Source: Novipirellula artificiosorum (GTDB lineage: Bacteria; Planctomycetota; Planctomycetia; Pirellulales; Pirellulaceae). From it: a stretch of DNA of 64,000 bases. Positions 36,914 through 46,910 of the stretch are shown piece after piece. The notes under the pieces were generated by a model. That model made no database searches and was not told the DNA's origin. It saw nothing but the letters and a program-made list of their open reading frames with translations. The position numbers were made by a program, and so were the translations under genes. The stretch's first letter is position 1. Every line of letters begins with the position of its first letter. Location: contig NZ_SJPV01000001.1 in assembly GCF_007860135.1 (NCBI RefSeq), positions 1,237,299 to 1,301,298 on the forward strand, read 5' to 3'.

Positions 36914-39040
36914 CTAACTGTCGTTTTTGATGATGCGGAACGGACGACGCGAAGTGACGGTTTCGCCGCTGGCGTCTTGATACTCCGCCACCAATTCGTA
37001 TTCGCCTTGTTCGGATGGAAACTCCATCTCCAAGGACTGAATCTGTTGACCGAATGCTGCGACGACGGGGCGGAAACTCTGCTGAGTCAACACATCATTG
37101 CCGCGAACCAGTTTGACAACGATCTCGTTTGTGAATTCGCTTGGCAAATCGTTCGTGACATAGAGCTTGAATTTCTTGGTCCCACCAGCGGACATCTCGG
37201 ATTGCCAGAAATCCAGCATGAGTCCTATTGGGGCGAAGGCATCCTTCACTCGCTGCTCGAATAGCGGATCCATCTTCAAAGCCTCGACATCCAAGAAGTG
37301 ATCACTGGTCGCTCCGCCTTCGGGACGTGGAATATCGCCGGGACGTGAATAACCGAGCACCGTGAAATGCAGCACGCCGGCACACTTGCGTTTCGCTCGC
37401 CAAAACTCGGTCAGCGCTGCCAGGTATCGAGCGTAGATTTCACGACGTTCCGCGACAGTTGAGTTCGATCCCAGCAAATCTTTGTAGACTTTCTGTGTCA
37501 AACAAGTAGGATTGCCGTCGCGCGTCAACCAAAGCCATGCATACTCGTTGATGATAATCGCATGCTCGTTGACGTTTTGATTTTGGTAAACCTTTGGGGT
37601 GCCATCCAGTTTGGCGAGATCACTCAACTTGAACGGTTTGTTACCCCACTCGACGGCACTAAACAGATACGGATGCGATTCGAGACAGTCAGATTTTGAT
37701 TGGGCTTCTCCCCAGCCGTTGTCCCAAGGGCGATTGGAAAGGTCCAACCTGCGAACCTGCATCAACGCTTTACCAGTTTGGTCCGTTTCACTCTCGTTTT
37801 GTGCATCCCAAATCACGACGCAGGGATGGTTCCAACGCTCCCGCATCCAATCGACGTACTGGGGAACAATGTGTTCCGTTTTGGGTGATTCGGGTGGTTT
37901 CGCACCTGGGTTCAATGTCCAAATCGGAAACTCATCTTGAATCAAAATCCCTTCTTCATCTGCAATGTCGTACCAAAATTCGGGTGGGAATCCGATGCAA
38001 TAGCGTAGCGAATTCCAGTGCATCGTTTTGCATTTCCTATGCAGATCGCGAACCCACTGCTCTCGCCACGGTAAGTCACCTCGCGCCGAATCTTCGAAGA
38101 ATCGCAGAAGCGTGATGTTGCTGCCTCGCATGTAGTAAGGCTTGCCATTTAGCATCGCTCGCTTGGTGACTGGGTCGAAATGAAACGACCGCATTCCAAA
38201 GCGTGACTTCGCTGCGTCTCCGTCTGTTTTTATTGTGACTTGATACAAGAATGGATCTTCGGGCGACCACAAATGACAATTGGGAATCGGGATGGTCATC
38301 GTGACTTTGCCGTCGTCATTCAGGCCGGACGCTGTAGCGGTTCCGACCGGTTCGTCTGCCGACGCGGTTGTCACTTCGGCTGAAACATCGACATCAGGAT
38401 CGTCCGCTTCAATTTCCGCAACGATGGTGACTTGCCGAGCATCGATGTCGGGGACGACTTGGACGTTGCGAACGTAAGGTTTTCCCGTCAGAATCAGTTC
38501 GACTGAATCGTAAATTCCTGGGATGTAGCGATACTTTTCAAAATCCCAGCCGTTCGGGCGGTCCTGTGGTAATGATTCACGATCGGCACCGACTCGAATC
38601 ACAATTTCATTCTCTTGTCCGCCCCCTTTCAATACGCTTTTGACGTCAAAGTAACCGGGCGTGAACGACGGCGGATGCTCCGCGATCATTTCTCCGTTAA
38701 CCCAGATCTTGCTGCCGTATTTCGCTTTATGCAGTTTCAATATCGAAACCGCCGGGATGTCGCCTTTGATGGTAAAACTCTGGCGATACCAAAACGCTTC
38801 GCGTAGATCGCTTTTGATACCGACTTTGTCAAACGCAGGCTTCGCCATGTCGACCAGCCCAGGAACAGGCACGGCGTGGTCGAACGATTCCGGACGGTCA
38901 CTCATCGTTCCTTGCGCAACTTCCCATTCGCCATCAAGCGAAACGTTCTGACGAGGTCCTGATGGTTTCAGTGATGCCGAAACAGGTTCAAAGATCACAA
39001 ACAATAAACAGAAAATCAAAAACAGATTTAGGAATTTCAT
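36914..39040 (-). CDS. Secreted GH2-family glycoside hydrolase (beta-galactosidase/glucuronidase type)
   Basis: From ATG 39040 the product is 708 residues with a signal peptide (FLNLFLIFCLLFVIFEPVSA). Domains run in GH2 order: sugar-binding sandwich (VSLDGEWEVAQG; FWYRQSFTIKG; YGSKIWVNGEMIAEH), Ig-like domain (CHLWSPEDPFLYQVTIKT) and the barrel. The acid/base is in VVIWDAQNESE at about residue 410 and the nucleophile in IIINEYAWLW at about 498. A C-terminal beta domain completes it. The frame is also open upstream to a GTG at 39175, inside the preceding gene, but that part has no signal. The exact sugar cannot be told. Confidence 0.88.
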   Translation of the reverse strand: MKFLNLFLIFCLLFVIFEPVSASLKPSGPRQNVSLDGEWEVAQGTMSDRPESFDHAVPVPGLVDMAKPAFDKVGIKSDLREAFWYRQSFTIKGDIPAVSILKLHKAKYGSKIWVNGEMIAEHPPSFTPGYFDVKSVLKGGGQENEIVIRVGADRESLPQDRPNGWDFEKYRYIPGIYDSVELILTGKPYVRNVQVVPDIDARQVTIVAEIEADDPDVDVSAEVTTASADEPVGTATASGLNDDGKVTMTIPIPNCHLWSPEDPFLYQVTIKTDGDAAKSRFGMRSFHFDPVTKRAMLNGKPYYMRGSNITLLRFFEDSARGDLPWREQWVRDLHRKCKTMHWNSLRYCIGFPPEFWYDIADEEGILIQDEFPIWTLNPGAKPPESPKTEHIVPQYVDWMRERWNHPCVVIWDAQNESETDQTGKALMQVRRLDLSNRPWDNGWGEAQSKSDCLESHPYLFSAVEWGNKPFKLSDLAKLDGTPKVYQNQNVNEHAIIINEYAWLWLTRDGNPTCLTQKVYKDLLGSNSTVAERREIYARYLAALTEFWRAKRKCAGVLHFTVLGYSRPGDIPRPEGGATSDHFLDVEALKMDPLFEQRVKDAFAPIGLMLDFWQSEMSAGGTKKFKLYVTNDLPSEFTNEIVVKLVRGNDVLTQQSFRPVVAAFGQQIQSLEMEFPSEQGEYELVAEYQDASGETVTSRRPFRIIKNDS

Positions 39041-39098
39041 GAGGTAGGTTCCTACGCAGGTGAGGTGGGAAGGAATTCGCCGCTCTGACGCTAGCCAG

Positions 39099-40466
39099 CT
39101 AAGTTCCGCTTTCCGAAGCGGGGCGGCTGTAGTCGTCATCATATCGACTGATCTCGAGTACCATACTTTCGGCACCCGAGCAGTGAACCGTTCCGGCGGG
39201 GATCAAAAAGTGATCGTGCTTTTTTGCAGGGATGCAGTTAGCATAGCGGTCGGCGTCAAACGCCGCGCCGCCCGCTTGAGCAGACTCTAAATCCGCAATC
39301 ATCTGGTCGGGATCAATCCCGTCTTTCAGTCCCAAATAGACACACGCATCCGGACCAGCATCGAGCATGTAATAGCTTTCGTCTTGCGTATAGTGCATCC
39401 CAAACGTGTTTTGAATGTACTCGGTAAGTGGATGGACTTGGAACGATAAATTACCGCCGCCGATTGTGTCCAAAAAGTCGAATCGAATTGGGAATGCCGC
39501 CTCAGAACGTCCATGGACGGCATCACCCAATAGAGACACCGGTTGATCGAGAACCAAATCCATTGCCGGCAACTCAATCGTCTGGTCGCCCATCGAAAGT
39601 AGTAAACTGTTCTCTTCGGGAACACAATCGAAACACCATCCAAAGTTCGATTGGTCACGATCAAGATCACAGAACTGCTTCATCCATTGGCCCCCCCGGG
39701 GTGCCGGATCGAAAAAGGGGACGACACGAAATGGACGGTGTGCCGAAACACTCAATCCGCGGCGGACGGCGTCACCGTCGGCCAGCTTTGGCTCATTGGC
39801 GATGGTTGTATCAAGCAAGAAATCCCAACTACTGATAAGCGGTTTCTTCCAACGGTCGCAGACTCGCCAATCGACAAAGAACGCTCGTTTGTACTGAACT
39901 TTAATGTCGGCGGATCGATTTTTCACTCCTAAATTATCCGCTTCGCCACGCCGATAGCGAAGCTGTCCTTCCCACCGAGGCATGTCGGCATACACCAACA
40001 CGTCGTGCTCGACCATGCTGGCACCGCAACCGACGATCAACACGATTCCACTTTCGACTTTTGCAACTTGGCGTCGTAGCCGTTCGACTTTTTCAGCGTC
40101 AAAAAACTCGGCAAGCGTCAAACCCGACAGGAACCCGAACACGGGATCGTCGCCACCGAGAAAGGGGGCGACCAGCGAATCGATCGCCTCTGGCGTTTTC
40201 ATTGCCTCTTCAACATTGCCCGCCATCGCGACCTTCAGCCGTGACCGCAACTCACGGCTGATTGTGCCGACATCGACGCCAGTGTAACAGTCGATTGCGA
40301 CGACGGTTTTGTTGCCGTCTCGCCGCGAAATTGTATCACGCAAGCGATCTGCGATAGCGTCCCATCCCTTTACGACAGCGTCCTTTGAGTCGGGAACTGC
40401 CACAGATGGGAATTTGTTGTAGTTAGATTTCCTCGTCAATGGATTCTCTCGTTTGTTGTGTTGCAC
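39099..40466 (-). pseudogene. Class I mannose-6-phosphate isomerase-like protein, C-terminus missing
   Basis: The 455-residue frame has an N-terminal kinase-like part (TVVAIDCYTGVDVGTISREL) and the isomerase cupin region (LSFQVHPLTEYIQNTFG; YTQDESYYMLDAG; HFLIPAGTVHCSGA). Homologues continue about 130 residues after VLEIS; here the frame turns to RYDDDYSRPASESGT and stops. The start is also doubtful: GTG 40466 lies beyond the natural N-terminus (SNYNKFPSVAV), which has no ATG. Both ends therefore look recombined. The intact enzyme would interconvert mannose-6-phosphate and fructose-6-phosphate. The zinc ligands visible may not suffice for activity. Confidence 0.7.
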
Positions 40467-40834
40467 TTTTCATCGACCAACCACTCAGCAGCCGCCAAAG
40501 CGACAGTGGGCTAATTGTTCTCTTGCCGATCTTGCTATTCATCGCTTGCTTTGCCTTCTCTCTAGGGCCGCTGACGTGGATTGTGATTTCTGAGATTTTT
40601 CCCAATCGAGTGCGAGGGCGAGCGATGTCGGTGGGAACGTTTGCTGTGTGGGGCGGCTGCTTGTTAGTCGCACAAACGTTTCCATGGCTACTTGAAAAAG
40701 CGGGGCCCGCATTCACGTTTTGGCTCTACGCGGTGTTAGTATTCCCCGCAATCCCACTCACGATTTGGCTTCTACCTGAGACAAAGGGAAGAACGCTTGA
40801 AGACATTGAAAACGGTTGGCGCAAGCACGCATGA
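40439..40834 (+). pseudogene. Sugar porter (MFS) transporter, C-terminal fragment
   Basis: From about residue 24 the frame is the last third of an MFS sugar porter: LLFIACFAFSLGPLTWIVISEIFPNRVRGRAMSV in outline, then VWGGCLLVAQTFPWLLE and the closing PETKGRTLEDIE signature. The first eight membrane segments are missing and the upstream residues are unrelated. Confidence 0.85.
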
Positions 40835-40866
40835 GTGTGGACCAGCAAAATACAATCCAATGCAAG

Positions 40867-42495
40867 CTAGAAGCTTACGCCACGTTTCCATTTCCAAATA
40901 CCAAAGCAAGTACCGGCCACCCACGCTTCCCGCGTTCGGGGATGCACCCGTACCCAGACGCCTTCACACCCGCCATCGCGTGGCTGAAGATCCAAAGGAG
41001 TGCGACGTGTTAATACCTCCCAATTCTGTCCGGCATCTACCGAACGGATCACGGCCGCATTGGACAAAAAAGTGTTGCGACGGGACACCGCGTACAGGAT
41101 AGCTGGGTCGATGGGATCGACCGCAACGGAACGGATACCGACCGTGCACTGTTGGTCCTTGGGAAGATTGGTGAATGTACTCCAGGACTTGCCATCCCAG
41201 ACGACCAGTTGTCGCGAGGTGGCTGCGTAAACTCGGCTGCGCAGATGATCCACGGCCAAGTCCACAATCCGTCCCGGAGCCTCAGCCAAGGTCTGCCACG
41301 TGCGCCCACTGTCGGCCGAAGTCACCACAGTTCGTTCACCCTTCACGCCATGCAACGTGCCATCGGATCCAGCCGATGCGGTGAACACGGCATCGCAGTC
41401 ATTCATTGCCAGCCATGACCGCCCGCCATCTTCGCTGCGCAAATTCGAAACAAAGGCCACCTCGGGCCGGCGCGGGTCGCCGCATGCTACAGCGGGGCCG
41501 ACGAGTTGCTGTTGAGTGTGCAGCCAGGTTTCTCCGCCGTCACGTGACAGGGCCAAGGTTCGAGGGCCGTGCCAGCGACTGGTGCTGCCCACCGCCAGAA
41601 CGTCGGGCGAGAGTGCGTAGGCTCCGTAACTGTGCCCGCCCCAGCGCTGGCCTGAAACGTTGGTGTATCGCCATGTGTCGCCGCCATCGTCGCTGACCGC
41701 GCCGTTGTAGTCCTGCGAGCCCACAAACAACAGTTCTGGGTGATGGACATTAAAATTGAAGCTATCTCCCACGAGAATCCCGGTGTAACCGTTGGCGTGC
41801 CAGGCGAATCGCTCGCCGCGATTGGTACTGCGATTGATCCAGTCTCCGCCGAAGGAGAATGCAACCGATGCATCGGTCGGGTGCCAAGCAAAGAGGGTCT
41901 TGCGCGGGTTGTAGGGCAAGAAAGCGTCACTCGAATCGAGCTGGACCTGGTGCCACGCGCGGCCTTCGTCGTGTGAAAAATAGCGAGGCCAGTCATATTT
42001 TCCCCCGTCGGCCCAAAGCAGCAGAGAGTCGGGACTCACAGGACTTGCTGTGATCTGATGCAAAGTCTTGCCCTGGGGTAATCCAGTGCTAGAGATTTTC
42101 TGAAAGCTTCGTGCGCTATCGCGTGAGACATAGACGCTATCCCCAGAGGTCATCAGTACCCGGTCGGAACGCTTGGACACGACGGTGACGGAGGTGCCGT
42201 TCGATTCAAAGGCAATGATATAGATGAATCGATTCACAGCAATTGTGGTTGCCACCTTCATTCCAGGTTGACCGGCGGTCGACACCTGTTTGTAGAAATG
42301 GTATCCCGGCAGCACTTCAAAGCTGCCGTCTTCATGCACGCGGATTGCGGCGGCGTCGTTCGCTTCGCCGTTCTTCCAATGGGCATTGCGATGAATACCA
42401 GCCCACGGTATGTAGCCGTTCACTTTGGCCGTGTAGATATTGCTCGTCCCAGCACAAATAGGGGGGCGTAACCGTAGTTTTGAAAGTAGTGCCAA
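40867..42495 (-). pseudogene. Chimeric ORF: GH30-like C-terminal piece fused to a BNR/sialidase-like propeller
   Basis: A 542-residue frame without a signal peptide. Residues about 18-100 (NIYTAKVNGYIPWAGIHRNAHW; VLPGYHFYKQVSTAGQPGM; IIAFESNG) are the C-terminal part of a GH30-like hydrolase. Directly after this, in frame, comes a propeller with BNR Asp boxes (SRDSARSFQKIS; SDDGGDTWRYTN; SRDGGETWLHTQ; SADSGRTWQTLA; SVDAGQNWEVLT), as in sialidases or GH74-like proteins. The propeller seems complete but lacks its own export signal. The fusion looks like a recombination product and is probably not functional in its present form, though it may be expressed. Confidence 0.7.
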
Positions 42496-43205
42496 CAGCT
42501 GGTTTCACCAGGAGTAATGCCGACATTTCGCAATCCTTCTTTGTCGAGATAGGGACGAAGGAGTTTAACGAATTGTACAACATACTGTGGCGGCCAATAC
42601 GCATTGTAGTCCCAGCCAAAATCACTCTCGTTCCATTTGTCCATGCTATAGCCGCCATGCACAGGAAAGTCGTAGGGTTTGTCGCCCTGATTGTGCAACG
42701 ACACATAGCCCACTGGCAAACCGTCATTCCTTAAAAATTTGATCCAGTCTGTCATGTAGCCAGCAAGCTTTGCAAATTGGTCAGGATCAAGATCGCGGGC
42801 GCGCATTTCCTTTTTCTTGGTGGCCCAGGTTGGAACGCCATAAGCTGTCGTAACGATCTGCAGATCGCTACCGGGCTGTCGCGTCATCTTCAATCCATGG
42901 TGGACGAAATCACGCATCCATCGAGTCGTTGTGGCGTGATCGTACTTACCATTTCCAAGTGGTTCGTGAATCGGATCGAGGAACATTTTAACGAGTCCGA
43001 CTTTCAGTCCATCCTCACCAAAAATGAGCTGCAAAATGGAATCGCGAATGCCTTCCAGAAAATTCGGGTGTTCCGCTGCGCCTGCCTTTTCGAGCGTGAC
43101 CGTTTCGCGGTAAATGCCGGGATAGACGTGAATGACGCTTCCAGGCAGCGCGAGTTTGACAGCGGCAGAAATGGTTTTGAATGGCTTCTCGATGCTCCGC
43201 TACTG
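42460..43205 (-). pseudogene. GH30-like hydrolase N-terminal part fused behind a beta-helix fragment
   Basis: Reading from 43205, the strand first encodes KPFKTISAAVKLALPGSVIH and VYPGIYRETVTLEKAG, the opening coil of a right-handed beta-helix protein (43081-43205). It then passes into AAEHPNFLEGIRDSILQLIFGEDGL and a GH30-like barrel (VKMFLDPIHEPLG; TTAYGVPTWATK; YVSLHNQGDKPYDFP; GITPGETSCWHYFQNYGYAP). At about 42465 the frame breaks, with the remaining GH30 sequence resuming in another frame after a deletion of perhaps 60-80 residues. Three protein pieces are thus joined within 750 bp. Confidence 0.65.
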
Positions 43206-43250
43206 GTTCTGCTAGCGCTAGCCATTTTCCCAGCCAAAGAACTCCACAAT

Positions 43251-43530
43251 TTATCTTGGAATTACCGACGTCGTAAGCTCAGCGTTCGAGACGTTCCGAC
43301 TCGCTGAGTCTTCCTCGCTCGCGACGGACTCAAAGCTTAACTGACCGTCGTCTAGCAGGACGATCGGTGACCTCGATGCCCAGCTGTGCTGATTCAGAGT
43401 CGTTTTGCGCAGACAGACCCAGCGACTGCGCCAACGATGCCTCATAGCTGATACACGCTGTCACACCAAAGAGGACCAGATGTGCGAAACCGCCCACCGT
43501 CTTTGATCTCGACAACCTGTTTCGTTTCAT
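43251..43530 (-). pseudogene. Signal-peptide stub with frameshift
   Basis: ATG 43530 starts MKRNRLSRSKTVGGFAHLVL and FGVTACISYEASLAQSLG, a plausible export signal. About 50 residues on, the sequence makes better sense in another frame (PIVLLDDGQLSFESVASEEDS). It may be the lost N-terminus of the beta-helix or hydrolase fragment that follows. Confidence 0.4.
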
Positions 43531-43564
43531 TCCTCAAAACTGAATGAACGAAGATCCCAGTCCC

Positions 43565-43693
43565 CTAGCCCGACAGCAATCCGACAGCCCTCTGTGTCAA
43601 CATCAACAGTAATACGATGGCAAACAGGAGAACCGCCATCCAAAACACACCCTCTCGATGACTTGGTGACCAGCGTTTGACGTTCATTGACAT
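43565..43693 (-). CDS. Possible small single-pass membrane protein
   Basis: From ATG 43693 a 42-residue frame reads MSMNVKRWSPSHREGVFW followed by a single hydrophobic helix (MAVLLFAIVLLLMLTQRAVGLL). It could be a genuine micro-protein or the tail of a lost transporter. No homology is recognised. Confidence 0.3.
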   Translation of the reverse strand: MSMNVKRWSPSHREGVFWMAVLLFAIVLLLMLTQRAVGLLSG

Positions 43694-43981
43694 CGCCCCT
43701 TCAACCGGAATTTTACTTTCATCAAACCCACCTTCCGCGCCACCCTTGTTCCTCTGCACATGTCGTTCCACCCCCAATGCAAACGAGACGGCGTTCTATT
43801 TACTAGCGGCATACCGATCGCGTGAAGGACACCGTTGTGCCTCTCGGGACGTGCGATTCATAAGTTGCGGAACTGTTTTGCCCACACCGAGCGGGATGCC
43901 TCGATCTGCGTGTCACAATGATGCTTGCTAATGGACTGAATGGATCTTGGGCTTTACGCCAACGGCGTTGTATTCCAAAGC

Positions 43982-44010
43982 CTAGCTGGACAGCGGCACT
44001 TTATGAGCAG
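43982..44010 (+). repeat. Left end of decayed IS1380-type element (CTAG + family B terminus)
   Basis: CTAG at 43982-43985 is followed by CTGGACAGCGGCACTTTATG, the same terminus as the family B element at 19135. A transposase frame of the IS1380 family begins about 145 bp further on, comparable to the 120 bp in the intact IS1380 element at 55.8 kb. Confidence 0.6.
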
Positions 44011-44131
44011 CAAGGCTTTAGCCCGGATATTGCATCCGCTGATTGCGCAGCCCCTATAGCGCGAAAGCCTTAGTTCCGGTATGTATTGGAGTTACGACAC
44101 TTCATACACCACGAACCCAAGGCTTTCGGCA

Positions 44132-45120
44132 ATGACAAAGCGTACACGAAAACGACCTGTACTGAAACGGCTCCGACGACAAGCTGTTGAGCTCGATTTC
44201 GATGGCGGAACGCTCACCTCCGACGGAGGCCTCGTGCTGCTGCGAGAGGTCGACCGTAGGCTCGATCTGATTCGCCGCATTGACGAAGCGATTCCCGAGT
44301 TGCCGCCGGACGCACTCCCGCACAAAACAATTACGAGGACGAACATCAGCCACTCGCAAGTCCCTCGACGCACAGCCGGTTTGAAAATCGAATCGACTCC
44401 AAGGCAATTTTTGAATTACACGAAGTCCTTGTCGATACTTTCCTGGACAGTTTTGAAGAACCTCCTGAAGAGATTATTCTTGACTACGACGCTACCGACG
44501 ACACCATCCACGGCGAGCAAGACAAACGATACTTCAACGGGCTCTATGACAGCTATTGCTTTCTTCCGTTGTATGTTTTTTGCGGCGACCAAATCCTCGT
44601 TTCATACCTTCGTCCCAGCAGTGTAGGGGCGGCCCATCACGCTCGCGGAATTACCAAACTATTGGTTGCCAAGATCCGATCGCGATGGCCTGATGTACGG
44701 ATCACCCTACGCGGCGACAGTGGATTTGCGATCGAACGATTGATGCGTTGGTGCGACAAGAACGATGTTAGCTATGTATTTGGTTTGCAGAAAAACAGCG
44801 TTTTGATCCGGCAAATCGCGTGCGAAATGACACGAGCCCGCATCAAGCAGTCTTGTTTTGGCACCAAGCAAGCGTTCTTCAAATGGCTCCGCTATCGAAC
44901 GACAAAGAGTTCGGATCGCCATCGCTGGCCAATCAGTTTCGGTTGATGCTTTCGTCGTTCGCTTATGTGCTGATGGATGGTCTGCGGCGTTTGGGTTTGT
45001 CCGCCAGCGAGCACGCACGCTGGCGTGTCGACACGATTCGTCTGAAGTTGATGAAGATTGCTGCGCGGGTTCGCGTGACGGCACGACGCGTGGTGTTTCA
45101 TCTATCGAGTCACAGCCCAA
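44132..45120 (+). pseudogene. IS1380-family transposase, degenerate
   Basis: ATG 44132 begins a typical N-terminus (LDFDGGTLTSDGGLVLLREVDRRLDLI). After about 70 residues comes a deletion and frame change. The catalytic centre follows in another frame (EEIILDYDATDDTIHGEQ; YLRPSSVGAAHHARGITKLL; VRITLRGDSGFAIERLMRWC), then a further shift leads to the C-terminal block LANQFRLMLSSFAYVLMDGLRRLGL and HARWRVDTIRLKLMKIAARV. At least two shifts and one deletion make it inactive. It is more distant from the intact IS1380 element at 55.9 kb, so the two represent different subgroups. Confidence 0.85.
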
Positions 45121-45440
45121 GCCCGCCGCCAACGTCCATCGACGCGAAGCAGCAGAACATCGCATCCGAATTGCGAATTGCGATGCTTCAAGAAGCAGCC
45201 AATCAAGAGCCGGCCGTCAATGCCGAGCGGAGTGAAGAATCCCAAGTCGATCTACTCAAACAGATCGATGTCGTTATCGCTCAACAGAAGAACACCACTT
45301 CGACACTTCAGGACATTCAGAGTAAGCAAATCGAGTTGAATACGGAACTCGGACGGTTGGCCAACAAGCAACTCGGCGAGGGGCCGCCCTATTCGATCTT
45401 GATGCTCAAGCAATTGAAACCGTTCGGGCCTCTCGCGTAA
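45121..45440 (+). pseudogene. Coiled-coil fragment of unknown protein fused to the transposase tail
   Basis: In frame with the transposase C-terminus, about 105 residues follow that do not belong to it: ELRIAMLQEAANQEPAVNAERS, then QVDLLKQIDVVIAQQKNTTSTLQ and IELNTELGRLANKQLGEGPPYS, a coiled-coil pattern. The frame then reaches a stop. It is probably a scrap of an unrelated gene captured by recombination. Confidence 0.4.
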
Positions 45441-45723
45441 TTCGATTTTGTTTTGTTCTCAAAAAGCCACCGAGACGATGGAAGAAAGATGGAAAGGGAA
45501 GGCAGCCACCCCATCCGAGTCGCATCGATCCTCTCGGTTCCCCCATCAGTCACCTTCTAATCCTAAAAGATCGACCCGCGTCACCGGTAACCCACGTGAA
45601 ATTCAGTTTGTGCCACCCCTAAACGAGCCGATCGCTGTTCGTCACCCGGTTTCTTTGTTAGCTTTTGGATTGTTGGGGCGCGCCAAATTCGCTGATTTAA
45701 AACGGAACAACGGGAAGATTAAG

Positions 45724-46635
45724 ATGAATCGACTTGCAGTCATCACCATGCTATGGACAGCACACATCGCGTGTGCTCAGGACATGCCGAAGCAGAGCGT
45801 TTTTGGTGGTCTCGAGAACATGGTGCTTTCGACGGGCTCCCGCAGAATACGGCTGATGGACCAAACTGGGGAGATCAAATGGTCCTACCCCGCCGGCAAT
45901 GCGCACGACTGTTGGATGTTGCCCAACGGTAACGTCTTGTTTGCCGATGGTGAGATCAAAGAGGTCAACCCTGAAACGAACGCTATCGTGTGGCAATACA
46001 AGTCTCAAAAGACGCGGGGTGGCGGTGCTTTTTCCTGCCAACGATTGCCGGGCGGCTTGACGCTCGTAGGCGAAAACTCCACAGGCCGAATCTTGGAGAT
46101 TGACCAGGACGGAAAAATTGTCTTTCAGATGCAAGTTCAGCCGTACCGCGAGGGGGATCACCATAACCTCCGAATGGTCCGCAAACTGAACAACGGCAAC
46201 TACCTTGTTTGCCACTCGGGAGCGCATGTCGTCCGCGAACACACGCCCCAAGGAGAGGTCGTCTTCGAGGCCAAAGTCGATAACATCGCTTTCTCTGCGG
46301 TTCGGCTCGACAACGGAAACACCCTGACGGGACACATCGATCAGATCACCGAATTCGATCCCCACGGAAAGGAGGTCTGGAAGTTATCCAATAAAGAGAT
46401 TGAGGGCGTGGTCATCGGCTCGATGTGTGATGTCCACGTCCTGCCGAACGGCCACATCGCCGTGGGTGTCTACCAAGCCTATCAAGAAGATGGGCGTGGT
46501 AATGGACTCTTTGAGATTACACGCGACAAGCATTTGGTGTGGCGTTATTCCAATCCGAACGAAGACAAAAACATGATGGGCATCCAGGTACTTGACGCGA
46601 CCGGAAAGCCACTACAAGGCACTCCGTTGAGATGA
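45724..46635 (+). CDS. Secreted beta-propeller protein (PQQ/WD40-like repeats)
   Basis: The 303-residue protein starts at ATG 45724 with a signal peptide ending near HIACAQ. Repeats with the pattern LPNGNVLFADG, LPGGLTLVGENSTG, LNNGNYLVCHSG, LDNGNTLTGHID and LPNGHIAVGVYQ, each followed by a strand with W/Y, indicate a six- or seven-bladed propeller. Such proteins are frequent in planctomycete hydrolase islands and probably bind or modify carbohydrate outside the cytoplasm. In-frame sequence upstream to 45448 lacks features of a protein. The 283 bp before the start show no other gene. Confidence 0.8.
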   Translation: MNRLAVITMLWTAHIACAQDMPKQSVFGGLENMVLSTGSRRIRLMDQTGEIKWSYPAGNAHDCWMLPNGNVLFADGEIKEVNPETNAIVWQYKSQKTRGGGAFSCQRLPGGLTLVGENSTGRILEIDQDGKIVFQMQVQPYREGDHHNLRMVRKLNNGNYLVCHSGAHVVREHTPQGEVVFEAKVDNIAFSAVRLDNGNTLTGHIDQITEFDPHGKEVWKLSNKEIEGVVIGSMCDVHVLPNGHIAVGVYQAYQEDGRGNGLFEITRDKHLVWRYSNPNEDKNMMGIQVLDATGKPLQGTPLR

Positions 46636-46696
46636 GCCCCGACGCATCGGTGCAGCACCAATCGTTGACCACGCGAAAGAGGAGAGTGGATTGGCC

Positions 46697-46827
46697 CTAG
46701 TATTCCGCCGCAACTCAATTTTCGGGAGGGCGGTTTCCTACCGGCCACACTCTCAAGTGATTTGGCCGGTGGGAACCGGCCCTACTCCGAACGCCTGCTC
46801 GCAATTCAAGCTGAGTCGGAATACTAG
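46697..46827 (-). repeat. Family A inverted-repeat element, copy 2 (inverted)
   Basis: A 123-bp body (46701-46823) is the reverse complement of copy 1 with a few differences and is bounded by CTAG at 46697-46700 and 46824-46827. Ends read TATTCCGCCGCAACTCAATT and, inverted, TATTCCGACTCAGCTTGAATT. The right flank TGGTGCGTCA matches the outer palindrome arm seen around copy 1. Confidence 0.85.
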
Positions 46828-46910
46828 TGGTGCGTCAAGATCAAGAATTGGGGTTAAGGGGTCGGGACGTCGGGTTAACTGGCCTTAACTGGACACGATG
46901 GGCTCGAACG

